This document shows, one piece after another, positions 33,583-42,676 of a stretch of DNA of 64,000 nt. Position numbers and translations under genes: made by a program. Every line of letters starts with the position of its first letter. Within the stretch, counting starts at the first letter, position 1. The stretch comes from Ramlibacter agri (GTDB lineage: Bacteria; Pseudomonadota; Gammaproteobacteria; Burkholderiales; Burkholderiaceae_C): positions 3,410,001-3,474,000 of the forward strand of contig NZ_JABBFX010000001.1 in the NCBI RefSeq assembly GCF_012927085.1. The letters run 5' to 3'. Below the pieces are notes generated by a model. It searched no databases, was not told the origin of the DNA, and saw only the letters and a list, made by a program, of their open reading frames with translations.

Positions 33583-36500
33583 TCAGGCCGTCTCGGTGGC
33601 CTTCGGCGTCCCCAGCGACTTCAGCACGTCCCGCACCATCTGCGCCCGGTCCTTGGCGTCGACCAGCGACTTCTCGATGCGCAGCTTGTCGTTTCCGGCC
33701 AGCTTGATGTGCTTGTTCTTCTGCACCAGCTGGATGATCGTCAAGGGCTCGATGGGCGGATTCGGCTTGAAGGTGATGTGGATCACCGTCGGCGCCGCGT
33801 CCACCTTCACCACGCCATAGGGCCGCGCCAGCACGCGCAGGCGGTGCACGTCGATCAGGCACTGCGCCTGCGGCGGCAGCTTGCCGAAGCGGTCGACGAT
33901 TTCCTCCAGCAGGCGGTCGATCTGGTCGACGTTCTTCGCCGTGGCCAGCTTCTTGTAGAAGGACAGCCGCAGGTGCACGTCGCCGCAGTAGTCGTCCGGC
34001 AGCAGGGCCGGCGCATGCAGGTTGATTTCGGTGGTGACCGACAGCGGCGACAGCAGGTCGGGCTCCTTGCCGGCCTTCAGCGACTTCACCGCTTCCGACA
34101 GCATCTCGTTATAGAGCTGGAAGCCCACCTCCAGCATGTTGCCGCTCTGGTTCTCGCCCAGCACCTCGCCGGCGCCGCGGATCTCCAGGTCGTGCATCGC
34201 CAGGTAGAAGCCGGAGCCGAGTTCCTCCATCTGCTGGATCGCTTCGAGCCGCTGCGCCGCCTGCTTGGTGAGGCCTTCCACGTCCGGCACCATCAGGTAG
34301 GCATAGGCCTGGTGGTGGCTGCGGCCGACCCGGCCGCGCAGCTGGTGCAGCTGCGCCAGGCCGAACTTGTCGGCGCGGGCCATGACGATGGTGTTGGCGC
34401 TCGGCACGTCGATGCCGGTTTCGATGATGGTGGAGCACAGCAGCATGTTGAAGCGCTGCTGCACGAAGTCGCGCATCACGCGCTCCAGTTCGCGCTCCGG
34501 CATCTGGCCGTGGGCCACCGCGATGCGGGCTTCCGGAAGCAGGGCTTCCAGCTGCTGGCGCCGGTTCTGGATGGTTTCGACCTCGTTGTGCAGGAAGTAG
34601 ACCTGGCCGCCGCGTTTCAGCTCGCGCAGCACGGCTTCGCGGATGACGCCGCTGCCTTCGTTGCGCACGAAGGTCTTGATCGCCAGGCGCCGCTGCGGTG
34701 CGGTGGCGATCACCGACAGGTCGCGCAGGCCTTCCAGCGCCATCCCCAGGGTGCGGGGGATCGGTGTAGCGGTCAGCGTGAGCACGTCCACTTCGGCCCG
34801 CATGGCCTTGACCGCCTCCTTGTGGCGCACGCCGAAACGGTGCTCCTCGTCGATGATCAGGAGGCCCAGGTTCTTGAACTTGGTCGACTGCGAGAGCAGC
34901 TTGTGCGTGCCGACGACGATGTCGATGCTGCCGTCCTCCAGCCCCTTCACCGCGGCATTGATCTCCTTGGTGCTGCGGAAGCGGCTCATCTCCGCCACCT
35001 TCACCGGCCACTTGCTGAAGCGATCCACCAGGGTCTGGTAGTGCTGCTCCGCCAGCAGCGTGGTCGGCGCGAGGAAGGCCACCTGCTTGCCACCGGTGAT
35101 GGCGATGAAGGCGGCGCGCAGCGCCACCTCGGTCTTGCCGAAGCCCACGTCGCCGCAGACCAGGCGGTCCATCGGATGCGGCGACACCATGTCCTGGATC
35201 ACCGCGTGGATGGCGGCGTTCTGGTCCGGCGTCTCGTCGAAGCCGAAGTCGTTGGCGAACTGCTCGTAGTCCTGCGGCGAATAGCGGAAGGCATGGCCTT
35301 GCCGCGCCGCGCGCCGCGCATAGAGGTTCAGCAGTTCGGCCGCGGTGTCGCGCACCTGTTCGGCCGCCTTGCGCTTGGCCTTTTCCCACTGGCCGGAGCC
35401 CAGCTTGTGCAGCGGCGCTTCCTCGGCGCCGACGCCGGTGTAGCGCGAGATCAGGTGCAGCTGGCTGACCGGCACGTACAGCGTCGCGTCGCCGGCGTAC
35501 TCCAGGTGCAGGAATTCGGTGTTGCCCTGGCCCAGGTCCAGGTTCACGAGGCCCTTGTAGCGGCCGATGCCGTGCTGCGCGTGGACCACGGGGTCGCCGA
35601 CGTTCAGCTCCGACAGGTCCTTGATCAGCGCGTCGACGTCGCTGACCTGTTCCTGCTTCTTGCGGCGGCGCGCGGTCGGCGCGGAGGCGAACAACTCCGT
35701 CTCGGTGACGAGGTCGATCTCCTCGTCCTGCCAGGCGAAGCCCTGGGCCACGGCGGCGGTGGCGATGCCCAGCTTTTCGGCGCTGGCCTGGAACTCCGCC
35801 AGCGAGTCGAAGGCGGGCAGCGTCAGGTGGCTCGCGCGCAGGAAGTCCAGCAGGCTTTCGCGCCGGCCGGCGCTTTCGGCCAGCACCAGCACGCGGTGCG
35901 AACTCTGCTCCGCGTGGTACTTGAAGTTCTTCAGCGGGTCTTCCGCGCCGCGCACGACCGAGATGTTCGGCAGCCGGCGGAATTCGGCGTAGCCGTCCTC
36001 CTGCGGAATCGACTTCAGCGCCAGCTGCGCATGCGCGTTGGCGCGCACGAAGAACTGCTCGGAGCTGAGGAAGAGCGCGTCCGGCGGCAGCACCGGCCGC
36101 TCGGGGTCGCCCTGCACCAGGCGGTAGCGGTCACGCGTGTCCTGCCAGAAGCGCTGGAAGGAAGGCTCCAGGTCGCCATGCAGCACCACGGTCGAAGCCT
36201 CGCCGAGGTAGTCGAACACCGTGGCCGTGTCCTCGAAGAACAGCGGCAGGTAGTACTCGATGCCGGCGGTGGCGACGCCGTTGCCCATGTCCTTGTAGAT
36301 GCGGCTCTTGGTCGGGTCGCCTTCCAGCAGCTCGCGCCAGCGGCTGCGGAAGCGCGCCCGCGCATCGTCGTCCATCGGGAACTCGCGGCCCGGCAGCAGC
36401 CGAACCTCGGGCACCGGGTACAGGCTGCGCTGCGTGTCCGGATCGAAGGTGCGGATGGAGTCGACCTCGTCGTCGAACAGGTCGACCCGGTAAGGCACCG

Positions 36501-37026
36501 GCGAGCCCATGGGGAACAGGTCGATGAGGCCGCCGCGCACCGCGTATTCGCCCGGGCTCACCACTTGCGTCACATGGTTGTAGCCTGCCAGCGTCAGCTG
36601 CGCCTTCAGGCGAGCCTCGTCCAGCTTCTGGCCCTGCTGGAAATGGAAGGTGTAGCCGGCCAGGAAGCCGGGCGGCGCCAGCCGGTACAGCGCGGTGCTG
36701 GCGGGCACCAGCACGACGTCGGCCTCGCGCTGCAGGATGCGCCACAGCGTCGCCAGGCGCTCGCTGATCAGGTCCTGGTGGGGCGAGAACTGGTCGTACG
36801 GCAGGGTTTCCCAGTCGGGAAACAGGGCGCAGCGCAGTTCCGGCGCGAAGAAGGCGAGTTCGTCGAGCAGGCGCTGGGCGTCGTTGGCGTCGGCCGTGAC
36901 GATGGCGGTCAGCCGCTGGGCTTCGCGCTCGCGCTGGGCCACCCGCGCGAGCAGCAGTGCATCGGCCGAGCCGGTGGGCCGCGGCAACGTCATCCGGCGG
37001 CCAGGAGTGAGCTTGGGTAAATCCAT
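33583..37026 (-). CDS. mfd: transcription-repair coupling factor
   Basis: Large ATP-dependent translocase (1147 residues) that removes RNA polymerase stalled at DNA damage and recruits UvrA. It has the UvrB-like N-terminal modules (SADALLLARVAQREREAQRL, then LLPGREFPMDDD region), the RNA-polymerase interacting CarD-like domain (about residues 485-560, HAQHGIGRYKGL), the RecG-type helicase core with Walker A GDVGFGKTEVALRAA and DEEH box, and the C-terminal TRCF domain. The length fits E. coli Mfd (1148). ATG 37026 is used; upstream codons run into a hairpin-containing leader. Confidence 0.96.
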   Translation of the reverse strand: MDLPKLTPGRRMTLPRPTGSADALLLARVAQREREAQRLTAIVTADANDAQRLLDELAFFAPELRCALFPDWETLPYDQFSPHQDLISERLATLWRILQREADVVLVPASTALYRLAPPGFLAGYTFHFQQGQKLDEARLKAQLTLAGYNHVTQVVSPGEYAVRGGLIDLFPMGSPVPYRVDLFDDEVDSIRTFDPDTQRSLYPVPEVRLLPGREFPMDDDARARFRSRWRELLEGDPTKSRIYKDMGNGVATAGIEYYLPLFFEDTATVFDYLGEASTVVLHGDLEPSFQRFWQDTRDRYRLVQGDPERPVLPPDALFLSSEQFFVRANAHAQLALKSIPQEDGYAEFRRLPNISVVRGAEDPLKNFKYHAEQSSHRVLVLAESAGRRESLLDFLRASHLTLPAFDSLAEFQASAEKLGIATAAVAQGFAWQDEEIDLVTETELFASAPTARRRKKQEQVSDVDALIKDLSELNVGDPVVHAQHGIGRYKGLVNLDLGQGNTEFLHLEYAGDATLYVPVSQLHLISRYTGVGAEEAPLHKLGSGQWEKAKRKAAEQVRDTAAELLNLYARRAARQGHAFRYSPQDYEQFANDFGFDETPDQNAAIHAVIQDMVSPHPMDRLVCGDVGFGKTEVALRAAFIAITGGKQVAFLAPTTLLAEQHYQTLVDRFSKWPVKVAEMSRFRSTKEINAAVKGLEDGSIDIVVGTHKLLSQSTKFKNLGLLIIDEEHRFGVRHKEAVKAMRAEVDVLTLTATPIPRTLGMALEGLRDLSVIATAPQRRLAIKTFVRNEGSGVIREAVLRELKRGGQVYFLHNEVETIQNRRQQLEALLPEARIAVAHGQMPERELERVMRDFVQQRFNMLLCSTIIETGIDVPSANTIVMARADKFGLAQLHQLRGRVGRSHHQAYAYLMVPDVEGLTKQAAQRLEAIQQMEELGSGFYLAMHDLEIRGAGEVLGENQSGNMLEVGFQLYNEMLSEAVKSLKAGKEPDLLSPLSVTTEINLHAPALLPDDYCGDVHLRLSFYKKLATAKNVDQIDRLLEEIVDRFGKLPPQAQCLIDVHRLRVLARPYGVVKVDAAPTVIHITFKPNPPIEPLTIIQLVQKNKHIKLAGNDKLRIEKSLVDAKDRAQMVRDVLKSLGTPKATETA

Positions 37027-37047
37027 GCGGGCGAAAAGAAAATGCAA

Positions 37048-37076
37048 ACACCCCGCGCTTGAAGAAGGCGGGGTGT
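37048..37076 (-). promoter_or_regulatory. terminator-like hairpin in the mfd leader
   Basis: Arms ACACCCCGC (37048-37056) and GCGGGGTGT (37068-37076) pair over 9 bp. On the minus strand the hairpin is followed by the U-rich stretch TTTGCATTTTCTTTTC, which ends only a few bases before the mfd ATG. That is the layout of an intrinsic terminator or attenuator placed in the 5' leader of mfd. No gene on the minus strand lies upstream that could need a terminator here, since ispD is divergent. Confidence 0.5.
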
Positions 37077-37142
37077 GCGAGCATTTTAGGGTGAACCCGG
37101 AGCCAATGGGTTGACCGGGGGCAAGCCTGTGATTTCCTTAGA

Positions 37143-37850
37143 ATGAAAGCGACGGACATGAACCAAACTACTCCCCGCTTCTTCGCCCTGATTCCCTGCG
37201 CCGGCAATGGCAGCCGGGCCGGGACCGCCGGGCCCAAGCAGTACGAGCGCGTGGCCGGCCAGCCGCTGGTCTGGCACACCCTGTCGGCCTTTGCCGGCGT
37301 CAAGCGCATCGCCCGCACGCTGGTGGTCGTGGCGCCCACCGACGGCTTTTTCGAGCGCAACCCCACCACCTCCGCCCTGGTCGTGACCTGTGGCGGCGCC
37401 ACGCGCGCCCAGAGCGTGGCCAACGGCCTGCGCGAACTGCGCCGCGCCGGCGCCGTCGACGGCGACTGGGTGCTGGTGCACGACGCCGCCCGCTGCCTGG
37501 TCACGCCGGAGCTGATCGACCGCCTCATCGACACCTGCGCGAACGACGAGGTGGGCGGCCTGCTGGCGCACCCGCTGCCCGACACGCTGAAGATCGGCGA
37601 GGACGGCCGCGTCGCCGCCACGGTCAACCGCGCCAACAAGTGGCAGGCCCAGACGCCGCAGATGTTCCGCCTGGGCATGCTGCGGCAGGCCCTGGAGGCC
37701 GCCGGTGACGAGATCACCGACGAATCCAGCGCCATCGAGGCCATGGGGCTGAAGCCGCTGCTGGTGGAAGCCGGCGCGCAGAACTTCAAGGTCACCTATC
37801 CCGAGGACTTCCAGATGGCCGAAGCGGTGCTCCGCGGCCGAAACCGCTGA
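37143..37850 (+). CDS. ispD: 2-C-methyl-D-erythritol 4-phosphate cytidylyltransferase
   Basis: Third step of the non-mevalonate isoprenoid pathway: CTP + MEP gives CDP-methylerythritol. The N-terminal [13 protein letters not shown]...PKQY is the CTP-binding signature, with [12 protein letters not shown] (metal-binding Asp) further in. Length 235 residues. ATG 37143 could be replaced by ATG 37158, five codons on. Its stop overlaps the ispF start by one base (TGATG), so translation is coupled. It is divergent from mfd. Confidence 0.95.
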   Translation: MKATDMNQTTPRFFALIPCAGNGSRAGTAGPKQYERVAGQPLVWHTLSAFAGVKRIARTLVVVAPTDGFFERNPTTSALVVTCGGATRAQSVANGLRELRRAGAVDGDWVLVHDAARCLVTPELIDRLIDTCANDEVGGLLAHPLPDTLKIGEDGRVAATVNRANKWQAQTPQMFRLGMLRQALEAAGDEITDESSAIEAMGLKPLLVEAGAQNFKVTYPEDFQMAEAVLRGRNR

Positions 37851-38326
37851 TGAAGTTGAGAGTTGGCGAAGGCTGGGACACGCACGCGCTGGTGCCCGGC
37901 CGCAGGTTGCTGCTGGGCGGCGTCGAGATTCCCTTCGACCGCGGGCTGCTGGGCCACTCGGACGCGGACGCGCTGCTGCACGCGATCACCGACGCGCTTC
38001 TCGGCGGCGCCGGGCTGGGTGACATCGGCCGCCATTTCCCCGACACCGACGAGCGTTTCCGCGGCGCCGATTCCATCGTGCTGTTGCGCGAAGCGGCGCT
38101 GCGCGTGCGCCAGGCCGGCTGGAACATCGCCAATGTGGACAGCACGATCGTGGCGCAGGCGCCGAAGCTGGCGCCTTACATCGAGGCGATGCGGGTGCGG
38201 ATCGCCGAGGCGCTGGATCTCCAGCCGGCTGAAGTGAACGTGAAGGCCAAGACCGCGGAGAAGATGGGGCCGGTGGGCATGGGGCAGAGCATCGAGGCGC
38301 GGGCGGTGGTGCTGCTTACGGCTTGA
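37850..38326 (+). CDS. ispF: 2-C-methyl-D-erythritol 2,4-cyclodiphosphate synthase
   Basis: Next-but-one enzyme of the same isoprenoid pathway. The metal-binding start [11 protein letters not shown] (Asp, His) and the segment [18 protein letters not shown] are diagnostic, as is the C-terminal [12 protein letters not shown]. Length 158 residues, trimeric enzyme. It begins at the last base of ispD. The 3' end overlaps the convergent adenylate cyclase gene by 11 bases. Confidence 0.96.
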   Translation: MKLRVGEGWDTHALVPGRRLLLGGVEIPFDRGLLGHSDADALLHAITDALLGGAGLGDIGRHFPDTDERFRGADSIVLLREAALRVRQAGWNIANVDSTIVAQAPKLAPYIEAMRVRIAEALDLQPAEVNVKAKTAEKMGPVGMGQSIEARAVVLLTA

Positions 38327-40085
38327 CCGGCGCGTCCCATCCCAAACGCCGCACGCCTTCCATGAAGCGCTCGAAGTCCATCGGATTCACGAACGGCATC
38401 GTGTTCCGCGACAGGGCTTCGTCATGGTGGGGCGCCAGCTCGCGGAAGCGTGCCAGCGCCGCCCGCCCTTCCTCCTCTCGCCCCAGCATCCCGCAGGCGT
38501 TCGCCAGCGAGCGATAGTGCAGGGCGTAATCGGGCGAGCGCTCGATCGCCAGCCGGGCCACGTCGCGCGCGGCTGCCGGGTCGCCGTTCATGTAGTGCGC
38601 GCCCGACAGCGTCCCCAGCATCATGGGCGCGAAGGGATCGTTGGGGCTCAGCCTCAATGCAGTCTCCACCTCGCGCACCGCCGCGGCGGGTTCGCCTTGC
38701 AGCATTTCGATCCATCCCAGCACGTAGTGGCCCAGCGCGTTGCTGGGGTTGACCGTGACGGCCTTCTCCCCCAGCTCCCGCGCGGACGCATGCTTGCCAG
38801 TGACGGCGGCCGCCGCGGCCGCGGTCGTCAAGGCGGTGGGATGTTCGGGGTCGCGCTGCAGCGCCTCGCGTGACAGCCGCAAGGCCTCCGGGAAGGCCTC
38901 CGCGGTCGGCCGCCAGCCGAGCGCCGCGCTGAAATAGCGGGCGTCGGCGGCCATCGCCACCGGCGCGGCGAAGGACGGGTCCTGCTCCGCCGCCTGCAGG
39001 AAGAGGGCGATCGCCTGCTCGAAGGCTTCCGGCTCCAGCCGCCCCAGGTGCCACAACGCCTGGTGGTACAGCTCCCAGGCGCCCAGGTCGCCCGGCGGGC
39101 GGCCGCGCACGCGCACGATCTCCGCCGCGTCCACCGCCGGCTCCAGCGCGCTCTGGATGGCTTCGACGATCTCGTCCTGCACGTCGAAGATGTCGGTCAG
39201 CACGCGGTCGTAGCGCTGGGCCCAGATGTGGTGCGCCGTGGAAGCGTCGATCAGCTGCGCGGTGATGCGCACGCGCTCGCCCGACTTGCGCACGCTGCCT
39301 TCCAGCAGGTAGCGCGCGCCCAGTTCCGCGCCGGCCTTCTTCAGGTCGACGTTGCCGCCGCGGTAGGCGAAAGAGGAATTGCGGGCGATCACCGGCAGCC
39401 AGCGCGCCAGCGCCAGCCGGGTCAGCAAGTCCTCGGCGATGCCATCGGCCAGGTGTGCCTGCTCGGGATCGTTGCTCAGGTTGTCGAAGGGCAGCACGGC
39501 GAGCGCCGGCCTGCCGCCGAAGCCCTGGACTTCGCGCGCCACCGAGAAGGCGGCGGTCGCCGGCGCTGGCGCGCCGTCCAGCGCGAAGGCCCGTACCGGC
39601 CGCTCGATGTTCTTCATCGCGTGCTCGCCGCGGTCGGCCAGGCGCGCCGCGATCTCGGGACGTACCGCCGCGCGCACCGCCTCCGAGACCAGGATTCCGC
39701 CGGTGTCCGCCAGCGCCTGCAGGCGCGCCGCCACGTTCACGCCTTCGCCATAGAGCGTGCCGTCCGGCTGCACGATGACGTCGCCCAGGTGGATGCCGAC
39801 CCGAAACGCCATGGGCTCGGGGCCGGTGGCGACCCGCGCCTGCACCTGCGCGGCGGCCTGCACCGCGCCGGTGGCCGTGTCGAAGGCTGCCACCACTGAG
39901 TCGCCGGCGGTGTCCACCACCCGGCCGCCATGCTCCTGCGCGGCCTGCCGGAAGAGGGTGCGCGCCGCTTCCAGCGCCCGCAGCGTGCCGACGTCGTCCT
40001 GGGACATCAGGCGCGAATAGCCCACCGCGTCGGCAGCGAGGATCGCGAGCAGGCGGTGCTGGACTGCGGTGGCGGCCGGTTCCAT
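38316..40085 (-). CDS. class III adenylate/guanylate cyclase with TPR domain, copy 1
   Basis: A 589-residue soluble protein. The N-terminal class III cyclase domain shows metal-binding D19 ([10 protein letters not shown]) and D62 ([12 protein letters not shown]) and the transition-state pair N117/R121 (VNVAARLQ), so it should be active. A middle domain (about 185-310, [18 protein letters not shown]) is the TolB/FlgO-like module common in these proteins, followed by TPR-type repeats to about 560. It makes cAMP or cGMP; the nucleotide is not decided by what is visible. It lies 8 bases downstream of a close paralogue and overlaps ispF by 11 bases. Confidence 0.9.
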   Translation of the reverse strand: MEPAATAVQHRLLAILAADAVGYSRLMSQDDVGTLRALEAARTLFRQAAQEHGGRVVDTAGDSVVAAFDTATGAVQAAAQVQARVATGPEPMAFRVGIHLGDVIVQPDGTLYGEGVNVAARLQALADTGGILVSEAVRAAVRPEIAARLADRGEHAMKNIERPVRAFALDGAPAPATAAFSVAREVQGFGGRPALAVLPFDNLSNDPEQAHLADGIAEDLLTRLALARWLPVIARNSSFAYRGGNVDLKKAGAELGARYLLEGSVRKSGERVRITAQLIDASTAHHIWAQRYDRVLTDIFDVQDEIVEAIQSALEPAVDAAEIVRVRGRPPGDLGAWELYHQALWHLGRLEPEAFEQAIALFLQAAEQDPSFAAPVAMAADARYFSAALGWRPTAEAFPEALRLSREALQRDPEHPTALTTAAAAAAVTGKHASARELGEKAVTVNPSNALGHYVLGWIEMLQGEPAAAVREVETALRLSPNDPFAPMMLGTLSGAHYMNGDPAAARDVARLAIERSPDYALHYRSLANACGMLGREEEGRAALARFRELAPHHDEALSRNTMPFVNPMDFERFMEGVRRLGWDAPVKP

Positions 40086-40093
40086 GCGGGCCC

Positions 40094-41854
40094 TCAGGCG
40101 GCCGGCCAGCCGAGCCGGCGCAGGCCTTCCATGTAGCGGTCGAAATCGGCCGGGGCCGCGAAGGGCACCGTGCGCCGCGCCACGTCTTCGGTGTACTGCG
40201 GCGAGAGTTCGAGAAAGCGCTCCAGGGCGGCCTGGCCCAGCTCCTGCTGGTCGAGCATGCCGCAGGCATTGGCGAGCGCGCGGTGGTTCAGCGGGTATTC
40301 GGGCGCGCGGGCGACGCCGACCAGCGCGACCTCGCGGGCGGGCGTGAAGTCGCCCTTCATGTAGTGCGCGCCGGACAGGCTGGCCAGCATCATCGGCGCG
40401 AAGATGTCGTTCGGGTTCAGGCGCAGCGCCGTCTCGAGTTCTGCCGCGCTGGCGGCGGCGTCGCCTTCCAGCATGAGGACCCAGCCCAGGATGTAATGGC
40501 CCAGGGCATGGCTGGGATCGATCGCCACGCCCTGGGCTGCGAAACCGCGGGCATGGGCGTGCTGTCCGGCGATCACCGCGATCGCGGCCGCCGTGGCCAG
40601 CGCCGTGGGATGCTCGGGGTCGCGGCGCAGCGCCTCCAGCGAGAGGGTGCGGCATTCCGCGAGCGTTTCCGCCACCGGGCGCCAGCCCAGCATCCCGCAG
40701 AAGTACAGCGCGACGGCTGCCATCGCCGTGGGCGCGGCAAAGCTGGGATCGCGCTGCGCCGCTTCCGTGAAAAGCGCGATGGCCTGTTCGAAGGCCTCCC
40801 GGTCCGGCCGCGCCATGTGGCCCAGGGCCTGGTGGTGCAGCTCCCAGGCGCCCAGCTCGCGCGGCGAGCGGCCGCGCACGCGGCTGATCTCCGCTGCGTC
40901 CACCGAGGCCTCGAGCGCGTCCAGGATGGCCTGCACGATCTCGTCCTGCACGGCGAAGATGTCCGTCAGCACGCGGTCGTAGCGCTGGGCCCAGACGTGG
41001 TGGGCCGTGGTGGCGTCGATCAGCTGGGCCGTGATGCGCACGCGCTCGCCGGCCTTGCGGACGCTGCCTTCCACGAGGTAGCGCGCGCCGAGTTCAGCGC
41101 CCACCTTCTTCAGGTCGACGTTGCCACCCCGGTACGCGAAAGACGAGTTGCGGCCGATGATGGGCAGCCATCGCGCCAGCGCCAGCCGCGTCAGCAGGTC
41201 CTCGGCGATGCCGTCGGCCAGGTAGCTCTGCTCGGGGTCGTTGCTGAGGTTGTCGAAGGGCAGCACGGCCAGCGCCGGCCGGCCGCCGAAGCCCTGGATC
41301 TCGCGGTCGGCGGCAAAGGCGGCAGCGGCGTCCGGCCCGGCGCCATCGGGACGCAGCGCAAACGCACGGACCGGATGCTCGATGTTCTTCACGCGGTGCT
41401 CGCCGCGGTCGGCGAGGCGCGCGGCGATCTCCGGGCGCACCGCCGCGCGCACCGCGCCCGACACCAGCACGCCGCCGGTGTCCGCCAGCGCCTGCAGCCG
41501 GGCCGCCACGTTCACGCCTTCGCCGTACAGCGTGCCGTCCGGCTGGACGAGGACGTCGCCCAGGTGAACGCCGACGCGAAAGGCCAGCACGGCTTCGGCC
41601 ATGCGAGCCTGCACTTGCGCCGCCGCCTGCACGGCGCCGGTGGCGGTGTCGAACGCGGCCACCACCGAGTCGCCGGCGGTGTCCACGACCCGGCCGCCAT
41701 GCTCCTGCGCCGAGGCGCGGAAGTGCGCCCGCGCCGTTTCCAGCGCGGCCAGGGTGCCGACGTCGTCCTCGGACATCGCCCGCGAGTAGCCCACCGCGTC
41801 CGCCGCGAGGATGGCGAGCAGGCGGTGCTGGAGTCGGCTGGCGGGCGTTTCCAT
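40094..41854 (-). CDS. class III adenylate/guanylate cyclase with TPR domain, copy 2
   Basis: A 586-residue paralogue of the downstream gene, with the same order of domains: cyclase (about 5-175; [36 protein letters not shown]), TolB/FlgO-like module and TPR repeats. The cyclase and middle parts are nearly identical between the copies, while the TPR parts differ more, which fits a tandem duplication followed by change in the sensing part. The gap to copy 1 is 8 bases. A membrane protein with a cyclic-nucleotide-binding domain is divergent at 41954. Confidence 0.9.
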   Translation of the reverse strand: METPASRLQHRLLAILAADAVGYSRAMSEDDVGTLAALETARAHFRASAQEHGGRVVDTAGDSVVAAFDTATGAVQAAAQVQARMAEAVLAFRVGVHLGDVLVQPDGTLYGEGVNVAARLQALADTGGVLVSGAVRAAVRPEIAARLADRGEHRVKNIEHPVRAFALRPDGAGPDAAAAFAADREIQGFGGRPALAVLPFDNLSNDPEQSYLADGIAEDLLTRLALARWLPIIGRNSSFAYRGGNVDLKKVGAELGARYLVEGSVRKAGERVRITAQLIDATTAHHVWAQRYDRVLTDIFAVQDEIVQAILDALEASVDAAEISRVRGRSPRELGAWELHHQALGHMARPDREAFEQAIALFTEAAQRDPSFAAPTAMAAVALYFCGMLGWRPVAETLAECRTLSLEALRRDPEHPTALATAAAIAVIAGQHAHARGFAAQGVAIDPSHALGHYILGWVLMLEGDAAASAAELETALRLNPNDIFAPMMLASLSGAHYMKGDFTPAREVALVGVARAPEYPLNHRALANACGMLDQQELGQAALERFLELSPQYTEDVARRTVPFAAPADFDRYMEGLRRLGWPAA

Positions 41855-41953
41855 GCCTGCAAGATTGCGACGAAGGCCGGCATCGCGCAAGGTGGGTACC
41901 CTTTCCCCTTTGGTGCGTTGACACGCCTCCTGGGCGATCCTATAAGCGTTCGC

Positions 41954-42670
41954 ATGGGCGACCTTCTCGCCAACGTGATTGCGGACCTGACACGGCCCCT
42001 GGAAACCGTGCGGGGCGTCGTGAGCATCGTGGCAACGCTGCTGGGCGTGGCGCTCCTCATCGTCGCCAGCCTCATGCGCACGATGGTGCGGCTGCGCTTC
42101 TTCACCGCGATGAGCAACCTGTTCCTGCTCGCCGGCGCCGTCACCGCGCCGCACGGGGCGCTGGTGGTCCTGTACCTGATCCTGTTCCCGGTCAACTGCG
42201 TGCGGCTCGCGGAAATCATGCGGGTCACGCGGCAGGTGGAGGAGGCCGTGCAGCACAAGGACCTGTCCGGCGTCTGGCTCAAGCCCTACATGAAGGCCAA
42301 GCGCTTTTCGGCGGGCACCGTCATCTTCCGCCGCGGCGACCCCGCCGACGCGCTGTTCCTGCTGATCGACGGCGAGCTGGAATGGGAGGAAATCGGCACC
42401 TACCAGCCCAAGGGGCAGCTGTTCGGCGAGATCTCCTTCTTCGCGCCGGACCGCACGCGCACGCTCACGGGACGCTGCGTCACCGATTGCCTGGTCATGA
42501 AGATCCGCGGCGATGCCTTCAAGGAGCTGTACTTCACCAACCCGAAGTTCGCCTTCCACGTCTCCGAGCTGATCGCGGAGCGGCTGATCACCGACGTGCG
42601 GCAGCTGCAGCACAAGCTGGACACGATGCCGGCGCCGCTGGAGGCGGAGCAGCGGCGGCAGGTGGCTTGA
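41954..42670 (+). CDS. membrane protein with cyclic-nucleotide-binding domain
   Basis: A 238-residue protein. Three hydrophobic helices (about 22-42, 50-66 and 68-84) are followed by a linker and a cNMP-binding domain (about 112-225). The phosphate-binding cassette contains FGE at 157-159 and an Arg pair R167/R169 in PDRTRTLTGR, near the positions needed to hold the cyclic phosphate. The layout, three helices then a cNMP domain, resembles Popeye-type proteins, though that is only a likeness. It is divergent from two adenylate cyclase genes (99-base gap) and is thus a natural receptor for their product; that is inference. Confidence 0.8.
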   Translation: MGDLLANVIADLTRPLETVRGVVSIVATLLGVALLIVASLMRTMVRLRFFTAMSNLFLLAGAVTAPHGALVVLYLILFPVNCVRLAEIMRVTRQVEEAVQHKDLSGVWLKPYMKAKRFSAGTVIFRRGDPADALFLLIDGELEWEEIGTYQPKGQLFGEISFFAPDRTRTLTGRCVTDCLVMKIRGDAFKELYFTNPKFAFHVSELIAERLITDVRQLQHKLDTMPAPLEAEQRRQVA

Positions 42671-42676
42671 ACCCGT

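Noticed and set aside
33361..37020. Very long open reading frame antisense to mfd
   Set aside because: High GC content keeps antisense frames open; its composition (Val/Gln/His-rich, no domain) is that of a shadow, while the mfd frame matches the whole known protein.
37048..37076. Bidirectional terminator for two converging genes
   Set aside because: mfd and ispD diverge here, so no transcript should end at this place on either strand except a leader.
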